A model generated the notes under the pieces. The model was not told the DNA's origin, searched no databases, and saw only the letters and a list, made by a program, of their open reading frames with translations. This document shows, piece after piece, positions 8,448-16,832 of a stretch of DNA of 64,000 nucleotides. The translations under genes and the position numbers were made by a program. Source of the stretch: Streptomyces sp. V3I8 (GTDB taxonomy: Bacteria; Actinomycetota; Actinomycetes; Streptomycetales; Streptomycetaceae); NCBI RefSeq assembly GCF_030817535.1, contig NZ_JAUSZL010000002.1, positions 8,184,001 to 8,248,000 on the forward strand, in the 5' to 3' direction. How positions within the stretch are numbered: position 1 is the stretch's first letter; every line of letters begins with the position of its first letter.

Positions 8448-10511
8448 ATGCGTCACGTGAGCAACCTGCCGTACGCGACCAGGGAGGAGGAGGACGTCCG
8501 TGTCCCGATGCCCGACGGCATCCAGCTGTCGGCCCGCGTGTGGCGCCCCACCTCCTCGGAGAACGAACCCGTGCCCGCGGTGCTGGAGTACATCCCCTAC
8601 CGCAAACGCGACCTCACCTCGGTGCGCGACTCCGTGCACCACCCCTACATCGCCGGCCACGGCTACGCCTGCGTGCGCGTCGACCTGCGCGGCACCGGCG
8701 ACTCGGAGGGCGTGCTGCGGGACGAGTACCTGGAACAGGAACAGGCCGACGCGGAAGCGGTCCTCGCCTGGCTGGCCGACCAGCCCTGGTGCGACGGCAA
8801 CACCGGGATGATGGGCCTGTCCTGGGGGGCCTTCGCCGCCCTCCAGGTGGCCGCGCGGCAGCCGCCGAGCCTGCGCGCCGTCGTCATCGCCTCCTTCACC
8901 GACGACCGGCACGCCGACGACATGCACTACATGGGCGGCGCCATGCTGTCCGACAACCTCGCCGAGGCGGGCACCATGTTCGCCTACGCCACCTGCCCGC
9001 CCGACCCGGCCGTGGTCGGCGACCGCTGGCGCGAGATGTGGCACGAACGCCTGGAGAACACCGGGCCCTGGGTCCTTCCCTGGCTGCGCCACCAGCGTCG
9101 CGACGACTACTGGCGGCACGCCTCCGTCTCCGAGGACTACACGGCCGTGAAGTGCCCCGTCCTCGCCTCCAGCGGCTGGGCGGACGGCTACTCCAACGCC
9201 GTGACCCGGCTGCTCGGCCACCTGGACGTGCCCCGCAAGGGACTGATCGGGCCCTGGTCGCACAAGTTCCCCCACCTGGGGGAGCCCGGCCCCGCCATCG
9301 GCTACCTCCAGGAAGTGGTGCGGTGGTGGGACCACTGGCTCAAGGGCGTCGACAACGGCGTCATGGACGGCCCCATGCTGCGTACCTGGATGCAGGACAG
9401 CGTGCCCCCCTCCACCTCGTACGAGGAACGCCCCGGCCGCTGGGTCGCGGAACCCACCTGGCCGTCCCCGCACATCCGTCCCGTCACCCACCCGCTGACC
9501 CGGCACCGCATCGGCGCCCCGGTCGAGCGGACCGGTGCCGGAACGCAGGGCGCCGAAGCCGGGGCGGCCGGCCCGGGCGCCGCCATGACGGTCCGTTCAC
9601 CCCTGTCCGTCGGCCAGTTCGCCGGCAAGTGGGCCTCCTACAACGCGCCCCCGGACCTGCCGTACGACCAGCGCGAGGAGGACGGCGGCTCCCTCGTCTT
9701 CGAGACCGGGCCGCTGACCGAGCGCCTGGAGATCCTCGGCTCGCCGACCGTGGAGCTCGACCTCTCGGCCGACCGGCCGGTCGCCATGGTGGCCGCGCGC
9801 CTGTCCGACGTGAGCCCGGACGGCGCGGCCACCCGCGTCACCTACGGCCTGCTCAACCTCACCCGGCGGGAGAGCACCGAGGACCCCGAGCCGCTGGAGC
9901 CGGGCACGCGCTACCGCGCGACCGTCCGGCTCAACGGCGTGGCCCAGGCGTTCCCGCCCGGGCACCGGGTCCGCCTCTCCCTGTCCACGTCGTACTGGCC
10001 GCTCGCCTGGCCGCCCCCGGAACCGGCCCTGCTGAGCGTGTACGAGGGCACCAGCACCCTCACGCTCCCCGTCCGCCCGACGGACGCGCCGGACGAGATC
10101 GCGGCGGACCCGTTCGAGGAGCCCGAGGGCACGCCCCCGGTGGGCACCACCCGGCTCACCGCTCCCGAGCAGCGCTGGGAGGTGAAGCGCGACATGGTCG
10201 ACTACCGCGCCCAGCTGGAGATCGTGAAGGACCAAGGGCTCGTCCGCTTCGACGAGATCGGCCTCGACGTCGGGCGCCGCGCCTACGAGCGCTACACCGC
10301 CGTCGCCGACGACTTCACCTCGGTCACCGGCGAGTCGGCCTGGACCATGCGCTTCCGGCGCGACGACTGGGACGTCCGCGTGGAGACGAGCACCCGGCTG
10401 AGCTGCGACGAGCGGGACTTCCGCGTCGACGCCACCCTGGACGGTTACGAGGGCGGGCGCCGGGTCTTCTCCCGCACCTGGAACGAGAAGGTGCCGCGGG
10501 ACCTTCTGTAG
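8448..10511 (+). CDS. CocE/NonD-family hydrolase (X-Pro dipeptidyl-peptidase-like)
   Basis: This is an alpha/beta-hydrolase of 687 residues. The N-terminal catalytic domain has RKRDLTSVRDS and the nucleophile elbow GLSWGAF (S125). The C-terminal jelly-roll domain ends with RTWNEKVPRDL. The family hydrolyses amide or ester bonds; known members are cocaine esterase, glutaryl-acylase-like enzymes and X-Pro dipeptidyl peptidases. No signal peptide is seen, so it is cytosolic. ATG 8448 follows AAGGAG with good spacing. It is a paralogue of the gene at 35511: both place the nucleophile at residue 125 and share blocks such as DDRxxxDxHYMGGA and YERPGRW/LPGRW. The pairing with the upstream ATP-grasp gene is unexplained. 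A 14-bp terminator hairpin follows. Confidence 0.88.
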   Translation: MRHVSNLPYATREEEDVRVPMPDGIQLSARVWRPTSSENEPVPAVLEYIPYRKRDLTSVRDSVHHPYIAGHGYACVRVDLRGTGDSEGVLRDEYLEQEQADAEAVLAWLADQPWCDGNTGMMGLSWGAFAALQVAARQPPSLRAVVIASFTDDRHADDMHYMGGAMLSDNLAEAGTMFAYATCPPDPAVVGDRWREMWHERLENTGPWVLPWLRHQRRDDYWRHASVSEDYTAVKCPVLASSGWADGYSNAVTRLLGHLDVPRKGLIGPWSHKFPHLGEPGPAIGYLQEVVRWWDHWLKGVDNGVMDGPMLRTWMQDSVPPSTSYEERPGRWVAEPTWPSPHIRPVTHPLTRHRIGAPVERTGAGTQGAEAGAAGPGAAMTVRSPLSVGQFAGKWASYNAPPDLPYDQREEDGGSLVFETGPLTERLEILGSPTVELDLSADRPVAMVAARLSDVSPDGAATRVTYGLLNLTRRESTEDPEPLEPGTRYRATVRLNGVAQAFPPGHRVRLSLSTSYWPLAWPPPEPALLSVYEGTSTLTLPVRPTDAPDEIAADPFEEPEGTPPVGTTRLTAPEQRWEVKRDMVDYRAQLEIVKDQGLVRFDEIGLDVGRRAYERYTAVADDFTSVTGESAWTMRFRRDDWDVRVETSTRLSCDERDFRVDATLDGYEGGRRVFSRTWNEKVPRDLL

Positions 10512-10516
10512 GCCGT

Positions 10517-10554
10517 CCCGGGCCCTGCCGCGGAAGGGGACGGCAGGGCCCGGG
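10517..10554 (+). terminator. 14-bp perfect hairpin after the CocE-type gene
   Basis: The arms 10517-10530 and 10541-10554 are perfectly complementary with a 10-base loop, starting 6 bp after the stop codon. Confidence 0.85.
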
Positions 10555-10647
10555 GCCGCCCGGGACGCGTCGATCCGAGACTCCCGGGAACACGCTGTGA
10601 AGAGCGGAACACCACGACAGGAACGCGCGAGCGAGGAGCTGCCCGTC

Positions 10648-10734
10648 ATGACCGTTTCCGAACACCATCACAGGGCCGGGACCACCGACCGGATGCCGCG
10701 GCGGCGGCAGGAGCGGGCGGAGGTGCTGTCGTGA
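10648..10734 (+). CDS. 28-residue leader ORF coupled to the FhaA-like gene
   Basis: A short reading frame encodes 28 residues, starting MTVSEHHHRAG and ending in a basic stretch (RMPRRRQERAEVLS). It has its own ribosome-binding site (GAGGAG about 9 bp upstream of the ATG). Its stop codon overlaps the GTG start of the next gene (GTGA at 10731-10734), the classic arrangement for translational coupling. No family is recognised. It may be a genuine micro-protein, a regulatory leader peptide, or a spurious ORF. Confidence 0.4.
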   Translation: MTVSEHHHRAGTTDRMPRRRQERAEVLS

Positions 10735-11123
10735 GCGCGCTCACCGGTTTGGAACGGGCGATGGAGCGGTTCGGAGCGTCACTGCTCGCGCACGTCCGCC
10801 GCAAGGAACCGGTCGAACTGGTCGAGGCCCTGCGCAAGGAGTGCGACGACAACATCGTGGTGTGCAGCGAGAACCTGACGGTCGTCCCCAACGCGTACGA
10901 CGTCGAACTGGCCGAGTTCGCCCACGAGGAACTCGAGCGCAACGGCCAGCGGATCGACCAGATCCTCACCGACCGGCTCCTGCGCCACGGCGAGAACATG
11001 GGCTACGCCTGGGCCGGCCCGCTCGCGGTGCACGTCACCAAGTCCCGTGAGGTCCCCAACGGCCGTTACCGGGTGTCGAGCCACGTCATGAAGAACGTGC
11101 GGGCCGCCGCGTTCCAGCACTGA
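10731..11123 (+). CDS. Stand-alone FhaA-type N-terminal domain (DUF3662)
   Basis: This 130-residue protein matches the N-terminal domain of actinobacterial FhaA. The family core is visible in ELVEALRKECDDN, VVPNAYDVELAEFAHEELE and the DRLLRHGENMGY segment. Full-length FhaA joins this domain by a linker to a C-terminal FHA domain, which reads phosphothreonine in cell-wall and division signalling. Here the FHA domain is absent and the protein ends soon after the domain (NVRAAAFQH). The GTG at 10731 has GGGCGGAGG upstream and overlaps the stop of a 28-codon ORF. It may act as a partner or competitor in phospho-signalling, but this is inference. Confidence 0.65.
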   Translation: MSALTGLERAMERFGASLLAHVRRKEPVELVEALRKECDDNIVVCSENLTVVPNAYDVELAEFAHEELERNGQRIDQILTDRLLRHGENMGYAWAGPLAVHVTKSREVPNGRYRVSSHVMKNVRAAAFQH

Positions 11124-11140
11124 CCGCCGCCTTTCGGCAC

Positions 11141-11178
11141 CCGCAGGCCGTCCTCCGAGGTACGAGGACGGCCTGCGG
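11141..11178. terminator. 15-bp perfect hairpin between convergent genes
   Basis: The arms 11141-11155 and 11164-11178 are perfectly complementary with an 8-base loop. It lies between the FhaA-like gene and the convergent DUF5709 gene and should work in both directions. Confidence 0.85.
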
Positions 11179-11199
11179 CGATCTCCATGAGTTCCCGTG

Positions 11200-11679
11200 C
11201 TACGGCCGCGGGGGCAGCTCCTCCTCGGGTACGACATGGATCGCGGCCTCTTCCGCGCCCGCCGCTCCGCCGTCGATGCCGATGTCCGACGCGACGGCCT
11301 CCTTCGTCGTGTCCGCGTGCGCGCCCTCGTCCGGCGCCACCAGGCGGCCCGCGCGCTCGTCACCGGCCTCGGGGTCGAGCGGTTCGCCCTCGCCGCCGGG
11401 CAGGTCGCCGATGCCGTCGCCGGCGGGCACCTCCACGTCGGGGACCTCCTGGCCCAGCCGTTCGTCGAGGCTCTCGCCCTCGTGCTGCTCGGCCGCCGTG
11501 ACACCGGTCTTGTCGACGCCGAGCGGCTTCTCGGGCGGCGAGTAGCCCTCGTCGAGCATGTCGTCGTACGTCCGTTCGTCCACCGCGTCCTGGAGATCCA
11601 GCGGGGAGGCGTCCTCCTGCTCCTCGTTGGTCCCGGTGGGCTGGTAGGCGTCGTCCGCCATGCTGCTCTCGTCGGTCAT
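11200..11679 (-). CDS. Acidic DUF5709 protein
   Basis: This 159-residue protein is strongly acidic and predicted to be largely disordered. The DUF5709 hallmark is present: a DEGYSPPEKPLGVDKTG segment, then TAAEQHEGESLDERLGQEVPD. Function is unknown; the family is frequent in streptomycetes. The ATG at 11679 is preceded by AGGAGG. No membrane or signal sequence is visible. Its upstream region, shared with the divergent phospholipase-like gene, contains GTACATACCAACC (11869-11881) and a TTGACC hexamer. Confidence 0.75.
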   Translation of the reverse strand: MTDESSMADDAYQPTGTNEEQEDASPLDLQDAVDERTYDDMLDEGYSPPEKPLGVDKTGVTAAEQHEGESLDERLGQEVPDVEVPAGDGIGDLPGGEGEPLDPEAGDERAGRLVAPDEGAHADTTKEAVASDIGIDGGAAGAEEAAIHVVPEEELPPRP

Positions 11680-11868
11680 GTTCAGCCTCCTGGCGGTGAT
11701 CGTTCTCGTGCGCCCCGTAGAAGTACCGCGGTGCCCGGCATCCGGCCCGTGAAACACCGGAGCGGCCGGTGACCCGGGCCACGGGCCACCGGGACGGCCG
11801 GAAAACCGGCCGCCGCCCACCAGGTGCAACCCCCGCGACGGCCACCGGTCGGCTCGCGCTATTGACCG

Positions 11869-11881
11869 GTACATACCAACC
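11869..11881 (-). promoter_or_regulatory. GGTTGGTATGTAC motif in the divergent promoter region
   Basis: This is the reverse-strand copy, with one mismatch, of the 13-mer at 2054-2066. It lies between the divergent DUF5709 and PI-PLC-like genes, immediately after a TTGACC hexamer (11862-11867). It may be a shared regulator site; the only support is recurrence. Confidence 0.25.
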
Positions 11882-11961
11882 CGATTGAGTGTCCCGCGCA
11901 GACCCCCCACTTCCACGGCGCCGAGTACGGCGCCGCCGCGCTGCCGAAGGGACCCCGACCC

Positions 11962-13326
11962 ATGCGAGGACACCGCTCCCTACTCGCCCTCACCGCCGCC
12001 GGAGCGGCACTGACCACCGCCCTGGCCGCTCCCGCCCGTGCCGCCGGGGTGCCGGCCGAGGGAGTCTTCTACGTACAGAGCGCCGTCACCGGTCTGAACG
12101 CCGCCGACAGCGGGGGAGCGGTCCTGCAGCGCAACCCCAGGGGCAACGAGGACCGCCAGCAGTGGAGGCTCCGGGCCACCGGCACGTCGTACGTCCTGGA
12201 GAGCACCGACACGGCGGGCAGCTGCCTGGGCCGGTCGGGCGCCCAGGCGAGGACCGCGGCCTGTACGGCCGCCGACGCCGCCTGGGAGATCACGCCGACG
12301 GGCACCGACCGCTACCGGCTCAAGGCGCCCGGCGCCGAGCAGTACCTGACCCTCGGCGCGAAGGCGTCCGGCGCCAACTACCCCGCGCAGCTGGCCGTGG
12401 GCGCGGCGGGCGACGCCGCGGCCTGGTACCTGACCCCGGTGGCCTCCCCGACCTCCCCGATGCCGTCCGCAGACCGGCGCACGCTGGACCAGGTCACGTT
12501 CCTCACCTCGCACAACGCCTACGCGAACGGTGTCGACGGCGGTTTCGCACCGCCCTTCGTGAACCTCGTCCCGAACCAGAGCCGCGGCATCGACCAGCAG
12601 CTCGCCGACGGCGTACGCGGCTTCATGCTGGACATCCACCAGACCTCGGACGGCGCGATCCTCTGCCACAACAGCTGCACCCTCGTCAGCAGACCGGTGG
12701 CCCTGAACGTGGACCTCCGGCGCATGGTCGACTTCCTGCGGCGGAACCCGGACGAGTTCGTCACCGTGTTCCTGGAGGACTACGTCGATCCGGCTGTCCT
12801 GCGCGCTGAACTGGCCCGGGTGAACGGCCTGTCCGACGTCCTCTACCGCCCCGACCAGGCCGGTGTGCGCACCAACGGCTGGCCGAGGATGGCGGACCTG
12901 ATCGCGGCCGACGACCGCCTGCTCCTCTTCAGCGACCACAGCCGCTCCGCCGACCAGTCCGCCGGGCTCACGCGGGACAGCTTCGGCGTCATGTACCAGC
13001 GCGAGTGGACCGTGGAGAACTACTGGTCCATGGGCTCGGGCGTCGGCGGCTCCGACTGGTCCTGCTACAGCCGCTGGTACGACGCCGGCACCAACGTCCC
13101 CCTCACCACGACGGCGCCGCCGTTGCGCCCGCTCTTCGTGATGAACCACTTCCGTGACGCGGCGATCACCTCGACCGCCGGCACCGACAACACCAAACTC
13201 GCCGACCGGGCCCAGCGGTTCTGCCAGCCCGCGGCCCGCAAGAAGCCCAACTTCCTCGCGGTGGACCACTACGACCTGGGGAACCCGGCCTCGGCGGTGG
13301 CGACGCTCAACACGTACACGTACTGA
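11962..13326 (+). CDS. Secreted PI-PLC X-domain protein with N-terminal lectin-like region
   Basis: This is a 454-residue precursor with a Sec signal (RGHRSLLALTAAGAALTT, cleavage near ARAAG around residue 29). A ricin/lectin-like segment follows (repeated QQW-type motif ending ENEDRQQWRLRA-like), then a TIM-barrel domain related to phosphatidylinositol-specific phospholipase C. The two catalytic-histidine regions are recognisable as LTSHNAYANG and AILCHNSC. An acidic segment FVTVFLEDYVDP lies between strands. The usual metal-independent lipid or glycan-lipid hydrolysis is inferred, not proven. ATG 11962 begins the signal peptide. The gene ends in front of a 17-bp hairpin shared with a convergent hydrolase. 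Confidence 0.82.
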   Translation: MRGHRSLLALTAAGAALTTALAAPARAAGVPAEGVFYVQSAVTGLNAADSGGAVLQRNPRGNEDRQQWRLRATGTSYVLESTDTAGSCLGRSGAQARTAACTAADAAWEITPTGTDRYRLKAPGAEQYLTLGAKASGANYPAQLAVGAAGDAAAWYLTPVASPTSPMPSADRRTLDQVTFLTSHNAYANGVDGGFAPPFVNLVPNQSRGIDQQLADGVRGFMLDIHQTSDGAILCHNSCTLVSRPVALNVDLRRMVDFLRRNPDEFVTVFLEDYVDPAVLRAELARVNGLSDVLYRPDQAGVRTNGWPRMADLIAADDRLLLFSDHSRSADQSAGLTRDSFGVMYQREWTVENYWSMGSGVGGSDWSCYSRWYDAGTNVPLTTTAPPLRPLFVMNHFRDAAITSTAGTDNTKLADRAQRFCQPAARKKPNFLAVDHYDLGNPASAVATLNTYTY

Positions 13327-13329
13327 AGC

Positions 13330-13366
13330 GTGCGGCTGCCCCCGGCGCGGCCGGGGGCAGCCGCAC
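13330..13366. terminator. 17-bp perfect hairpin between convergent genes
   Basis: The arms 13330-13346 and 13350-13366 are perfectly complementary with a 3-base loop. It separates the PI-PLC-like gene from the dienelactone hydrolase. Confidence 0.85.
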
Positions 13367-13390
13367 ACGGACTGTGCGAGGGGGGTGCGC

Positions 13391-14101
13391 TCAGCCCAGC
13401 TGCGCGTGCAGGAATGCGACCGTGCTCTGCCAGGCCCGGGCCGACGACTCGGGGTCGTGGACCTCCGGACGGCCGTCGTTGAAGAAGGCGTGGTCGGCCG
13501 GGTAGACACGGAAGTCCGGGGTGATGCCGGACTGCTCGCGGATGGTCTCGCCGAGCGGGGCGAGGGAGTCGACGGGGATGGACTCGTCCCGCTCGCCGTA
13601 GTGGCCGAGGATCTGGGCCTTCAGGCCGGTGAAGTCGGGGGCCTCGCCCTGGATGACCCCGTAGAACGGGACGGCGGCGCGCACGCGCGGGTCGGTGGCC
13701 GCCTGGTGGAGGACGAAGCCGCCGCCCATGCAGAAGCCGACCGAGCCGACGGACCCGGACGTGACCTCGGGCATCGCCAGCAGGTGGTCGACGGCGCCGG
13801 ACAGCAGCTCCACCCCGCGGGCCACGGGCAGCTCCTGCATCATCCGCAGCGCCTCGGAGCTCTCGTGGGCGACGTTGCCGCCGTAGAGGTCCGGGGCCAG
13901 CGCGACGAAGCCCTCCTTCGCCAGGCGCTCGGTGACGTCCGCGATGTGGTCGGTCAGCCCCCACCACTCCTGGATCACGATGACGCCGGGCCCTCGCCCG
14001 GCCGGTGGCAGGGCCAGGTAACCGTGCGCGGTGGTGCCGCCGCTCGGGAAGGTGACGTTCTGGTGGGCGGGTGCCCCGGTCGACCTGGGCGTCTCGGACA
14101 T
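13391..14101 (-). CDS. Dienelactone hydrolase family protein
   Basis: This 236-residue alpha/beta hydrolase has the nucleophile cysteine at residue 124 in GFCMGGG, an acidic residue in GERDESIP and the histidine in ADHAFFND. This is the Cys-Asp-His triad of dienelactone hydrolases, which open dienelactones in chlorocatechol-type degradation; many members are generic esterases. ATG 14101 has AGGAGAG upstream. The gene is transcribed divergently from a VOC protein, with a 165-bp shared region that includes a GTTACGTATAAC near-palindrome (14217-14228). No signal peptide is seen. Confidence 0.9.
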   Translation of the reverse strand: MSETPRSTGAPAHQNVTFPSGGTTAHGYLALPPAGRGPGVIVIQEWWGLTDHIADVTERLAKEGFVALAPDLYGGNVAHESSEALRMMQELPVARGVELLSGAVDHLLAMPEVTSGSVGSVGFCMGGGFVLHQAATDPRVRAAVPFYGVIQGEAPDFTGLKAQILGHYGERDESIPVDSLAPLGETIREQSGITPDFRVYPADHAFFNDGRPEVHDPESSARAWQSTVAFLHAQLG

Positions 14102-14266
14102 GGTGGGTCTCTCCTGTCGCTCGATCTTGCCTCCAGCATGCCGGAACCGGACGCGGCGGGGGCGGGCGGCCCCGGTTCCGGCCGATTCCCGCGCAGGGAT
14201 GCCGTATCCTCGCGTGTTACGTATAACCCGTACCGCCGCGCACCACGAACGCTGGGAGAGGCCCCG

Positions 14267-14683
14267 ATGCGACGCGTAGCCCTGGTCACCCTCGTCGTCG
14301 ACGACTACGACGACGCCGTCCGCTTCTACACCGGGGCACTCGGATTCCGGCTCGTCGAGGACACCCCGCGCCCCGACGGCTCCCGCTGGGTCGTCGTGGA
14401 GCCGGACGCCGGTGGACACGGCACCGGGCTCCTGCTGGCCCGTGCCAAGGACGAGGCGCAGCGCGGCCGGGTCGGCGACCAGACGGGCGGCCGGGTCGGC
14501 TTCTTCCTGCACACCGACGACTTCGCCCGCGACCACGCCCGGATGAGCGCGGCGGGCGTGACCTTCCTGGAGGAGCCGCGGCACGAGACGTACGGCTCGG
14601 TCGCCGTCTTCCAGGACCTGTACGGGAACAGATGGGACCTGCTGCAGCCCGCCGTCGACCCCGCCGCCGACAGGCCCCGGTAG
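14267..14683 (+). CDS. VOC-superfamily (glyoxalase/bleomycin-resistance-like) protein
   Basis: This 138-residue protein has the beta-alpha-beta-beta-beta modules of the vicinal-oxygen-chelate fold. Typical blocks are VTLVVDDYDDAVRFYTGALGF near the start and the late GSVAVFQDLYGNRWDLLQP. The metal-binding role and substrate are not determinable. ATG 14267 follows GGGAGAG. It is divergent from a dienelactone hydrolase and 57 bp upstream of adenosine deaminase, which may be read from the same transcript. Confidence 0.85.
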   Translation: MRRVALVTLVVDDYDDAVRFYTGALGFRLVEDTPRPDGSRWVVVEPDAGGHGTGLLLARAKDEAQRGRVGDQTGGRVGFFLHTDDFARDHARMSAAGVTFLEEPRHETYGSVAVFQDLYGNRWDLLQPAVDPAADRPR

Positions 14684-14740
14684 CCCACCGCTCCCCACCC
14701 GCCCGATCCACAGCCCAGCCGATCTGCCGAGGAACACCGC

Positions 14741-15805
14741 ATGACCGCGTCCCGTATCGACACCGACACCATCCGCCGGCTCCCCAAGGCCGTCCTGCAC
14801 GACCACCTCGACGGCGGTCTGCGTCCCGCCACGCTCGTCGAGCTCGCCGGCGGGATCGGCCACACCCTCCCCGCCACCGACCCGGACGCGCTCGCCGCCT
14901 GGTACTACGAGGCGGCCAACTCCGGCGACCTGGTCCGCTACATCGCCACCTTCGAGCACACCCTCGCCGTCATGCAGACCCGCGAGGGCCTGCTGCGGAC
15001 CGCCGAGGAGTACGTCCTCGACCTCGCCGCGGACGGCGTCGTCTACGGCGAGGTCCGCTACGCCCCCGAGCTGATGCTGAACGGCGGGCTCACCCTGCCC
15101 GAGGTCGTCGAGACCGTGCAGGAGGGCCTGGCCGCCGGCATGGCGAAGGCCGCCGCGGCCGGCACGCCCGTCCGGGTCGGCACGCTGCTGTGCGGGATGC
15201 GGATGTTCGACCGCGGCCGTGAGATCGCCGACCTGGTCGTGGCGTTCCGGGACGCGGGTGTCGTCGGCTTCGACATAGCCGGCGCCGAGGACGGCTTCCC
15301 GCCCGCCGACCACCTCGCCGCCTTCGAGCACCTGCGCGTGGAGAACGTCCCGTTCACCATCCACGCTGGCGAGGCCCACGGCCTGCCCAGCATCCACCAG
15401 GCCCTCCAGGTCTGCGGCGCCCAGCGCATCGGCCACGGCGTCCGGATCACCGACGACATCGTGGACGGCAAGCTCGGCCGCCTCGCCGAGTGGGTACGCG
15501 ACCGGCGGATCGCGCTGGAGATGTGTCCCACCTCCAACCTCCAGACGGGCGCGGCCACGTCGATCGCCGAACACCCCATCACCCGCCTGCGCGAGCTGGG
15601 CTTCCGCGTCACCCTCAACACCGACAACCGCCTCGTCTCCGGCACGACGATGACCCGCGAGATGTCCCTGCTGGTCGACGAGGCGGGCTGGACCCTCGAC
15701 GACCTGCGCACGGTCACGGTCAACGCGCTGAAGAGCGCGTTCCTCCCCTTCGACGAGCGCAACGCCCTGATCAGGGACGTGGTCCTGCCGGGTTACGCGT
15801 CCTGA
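14741..15805 (+). CDS. add: Adenosine deaminase
   Basis: The enzyme converts adenosine to inosine and ammonia in purine salvage, in the cytosol. The 354-residue protein keeps the zinc and catalytic motifs in order: HDHLDGG (HxH metal ligands) near residue 20, the HAGE motif, the IGHGVRI histidine and NTDNR near the end. ATG 14741 has GAGGAA a few bases upstream. It overlaps by 13 bp, tail to tail, with the LysR-type regulator on the other strand; the regulator's stop lies inside the last codons of this gene. Streptomycetes usually carry several deaminase paralogues, and this one may be housekeeping or secondary. Confidence 0.95.
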   Translation: MTASRIDTDTIRRLPKAVLHDHLDGGLRPATLVELAGGIGHTLPATDPDALAAWYYEAANSGDLVRYIATFEHTLAVMQTREGLLRTAEEYVLDLAADGVVYGEVRYAPELMLNGGLTLPEVVETVQEGLAAGMAKAAAAGTPVRVGTLLCGMRMFDRGREIADLVVAFRDAGVVGFDIAGAEDGFPPADHLAAFEHLRVENVPFTIHAGEAHGLPSIHQALQVCGAQRIGHGVRITDDIVDGKLGRLAEWVRDRRIALEMCPTSNLQTGAATSIAEHPITRLRELGFRVTLNTDNRLVSGTTMTREMSLLVDEAGWTLDDLRTVTVNALKSAFLPFDERNALIRDVVLPGYAS

Positions 15806-16719
15806 GCGGACGCGCTCGGATCCGGACGCGCGCCGCCGTCCAGCTCCTGCGTCTCGAGCAGGGACATGAAGGCCCGCGCCGCCGGACTCGTCGCCTCCGG
15901 GGCCGGGAGCATCGCGACGGTCTCGTACGGCGTCTCGGTGTCGGCCTTGAGCGGGAAGGCGGGCAGGGCCGGCCGTTTCCGGGCGAAGTGGCGCGGTACG
16001 ACGGCGATGCCGAGGCCTTCCTCGACGAGGTCGAGGAGGCTGTGCACGTCGTTCACCTCCAGCGCGACCGTGCGGTGCACCCCCGCCGCCGCGAAGGCCG
16101 CGTCGGTGGTGCGGCGCGGTCCCCAGTCGGGGTGGAAGTCGACGAAGGCCTCGCCGCCCAGCTCGTACGGCGTGACGGGGCCGCCGCCCGCCAGCCGGTG
16201 CGAGGGATGGCACAGGACGGTCATCGGCTCGCGGGTCAGGGGCAGGCAGCGCAGCTGCTCCGTGTCGGCGCGGGTCGTCACCGCGAACGCCAGGTCCAGG
16301 CGGCCCGCGGCGACGTCCTCGGCGAGTGCGCCCGAACCGGCCTGCCGCAGCCGGATCTCCACGTCCGGGTGCTGCCGGCGGAATCCGGCGAGCAGCGGGG
16401 CCACGTGCACGCCGGCGATGCACTGTTCGGTGCCCAGCGAGAGCGTGCCGCGCAGCACGCCCTGCACGGCGGCCACCGCGTCGTGGGCCGCCCGGACCTG
16501 CGCCAGGATCCGCTCCGCCTCGGTCAGCAGGGCCCGCCCCGCCTCGGTGAGCGTGACCCGGCGGGTGGTGCGGACGAAGAGCGGGGCGCGCAGTTCGCGC
16601 TCCAGCGCCCGGATGGAGGCCGACAGACCGGACTGCGACACCATCAGGCGTTCCGCCGCCCGGGTGAAGTGCTGGTCCTCGGCGACCGCGACGAAGTGCT
16701 GGAGGTGGCGCAATTCCAT
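15793..16719 (-). CDS. LysR-family transcriptional regulator
   Basis: This is a 308-residue LysR-type regulator. The N-terminal winged helix ([20 protein letters not shown], then [13 protein letters not shown]) is followed by the periplasmic-binding-protein-like effector domain (from about residue 90; LDLAFAVTT and a [12 protein letters not shown] segment). LysR regulators usually control the divergent neighbour, here an aldo/keto reductase starting 113 bp away. ATG 16719 is the family-typical start. The 3' end overlaps adenosine deaminase on the opposite strand. Confidence 0.93.
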   Translation of the reverse strand: MELRHLQHFVAVAEDQHFTRAAERLMVSQSGLSASIRALERELRAPLFVRTTRRVTLTEAGRALLTEAERILAQVRAAHDAVAAVQGVLRGTLSLGTEQCIAGVHVAPLLAGFRRQHPDVEIRLRQAGSGALAEDVAAGRLDLAFAVTTRADTEQLRCLPLTREPMTVLCHPSHRLAGGGPVTPYELGGEAFVDFHPDWGPRRTTDAAFAAAGVHRTVALEVNDVHSLLDLVEEGLGIAVVPRHFARKRPALPAFPLKADTETPYETVAMLPAPEATSPAARAFMSLLETQELDGGARPDPSASAQDA

Positions 16720-16832
16720 GATTGAGAAGCGTATCCGCTGAATCCCATCCGATTCTCCTGTTGGACCGCTGTCCACCGGGCAGGCGAGAGTGGACACCGG
16801 TTCACTCCGTACCGACCCCTCTGGAGAACGCG

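Noticed and set aside
8448..10511. A cocaine-esterase function for the CocE-type gene
   Set aside because: The family name reflects one member. The fold and triad do not specify the substrate, so I left the substrate open.
14217..14228. GTTACGTATAAC between the dienelactone hydrolase and VOC genes as an operator
   Set aside because: The dyad is imperfect and no regulator gene is adjacent. It is mentioned only as context.
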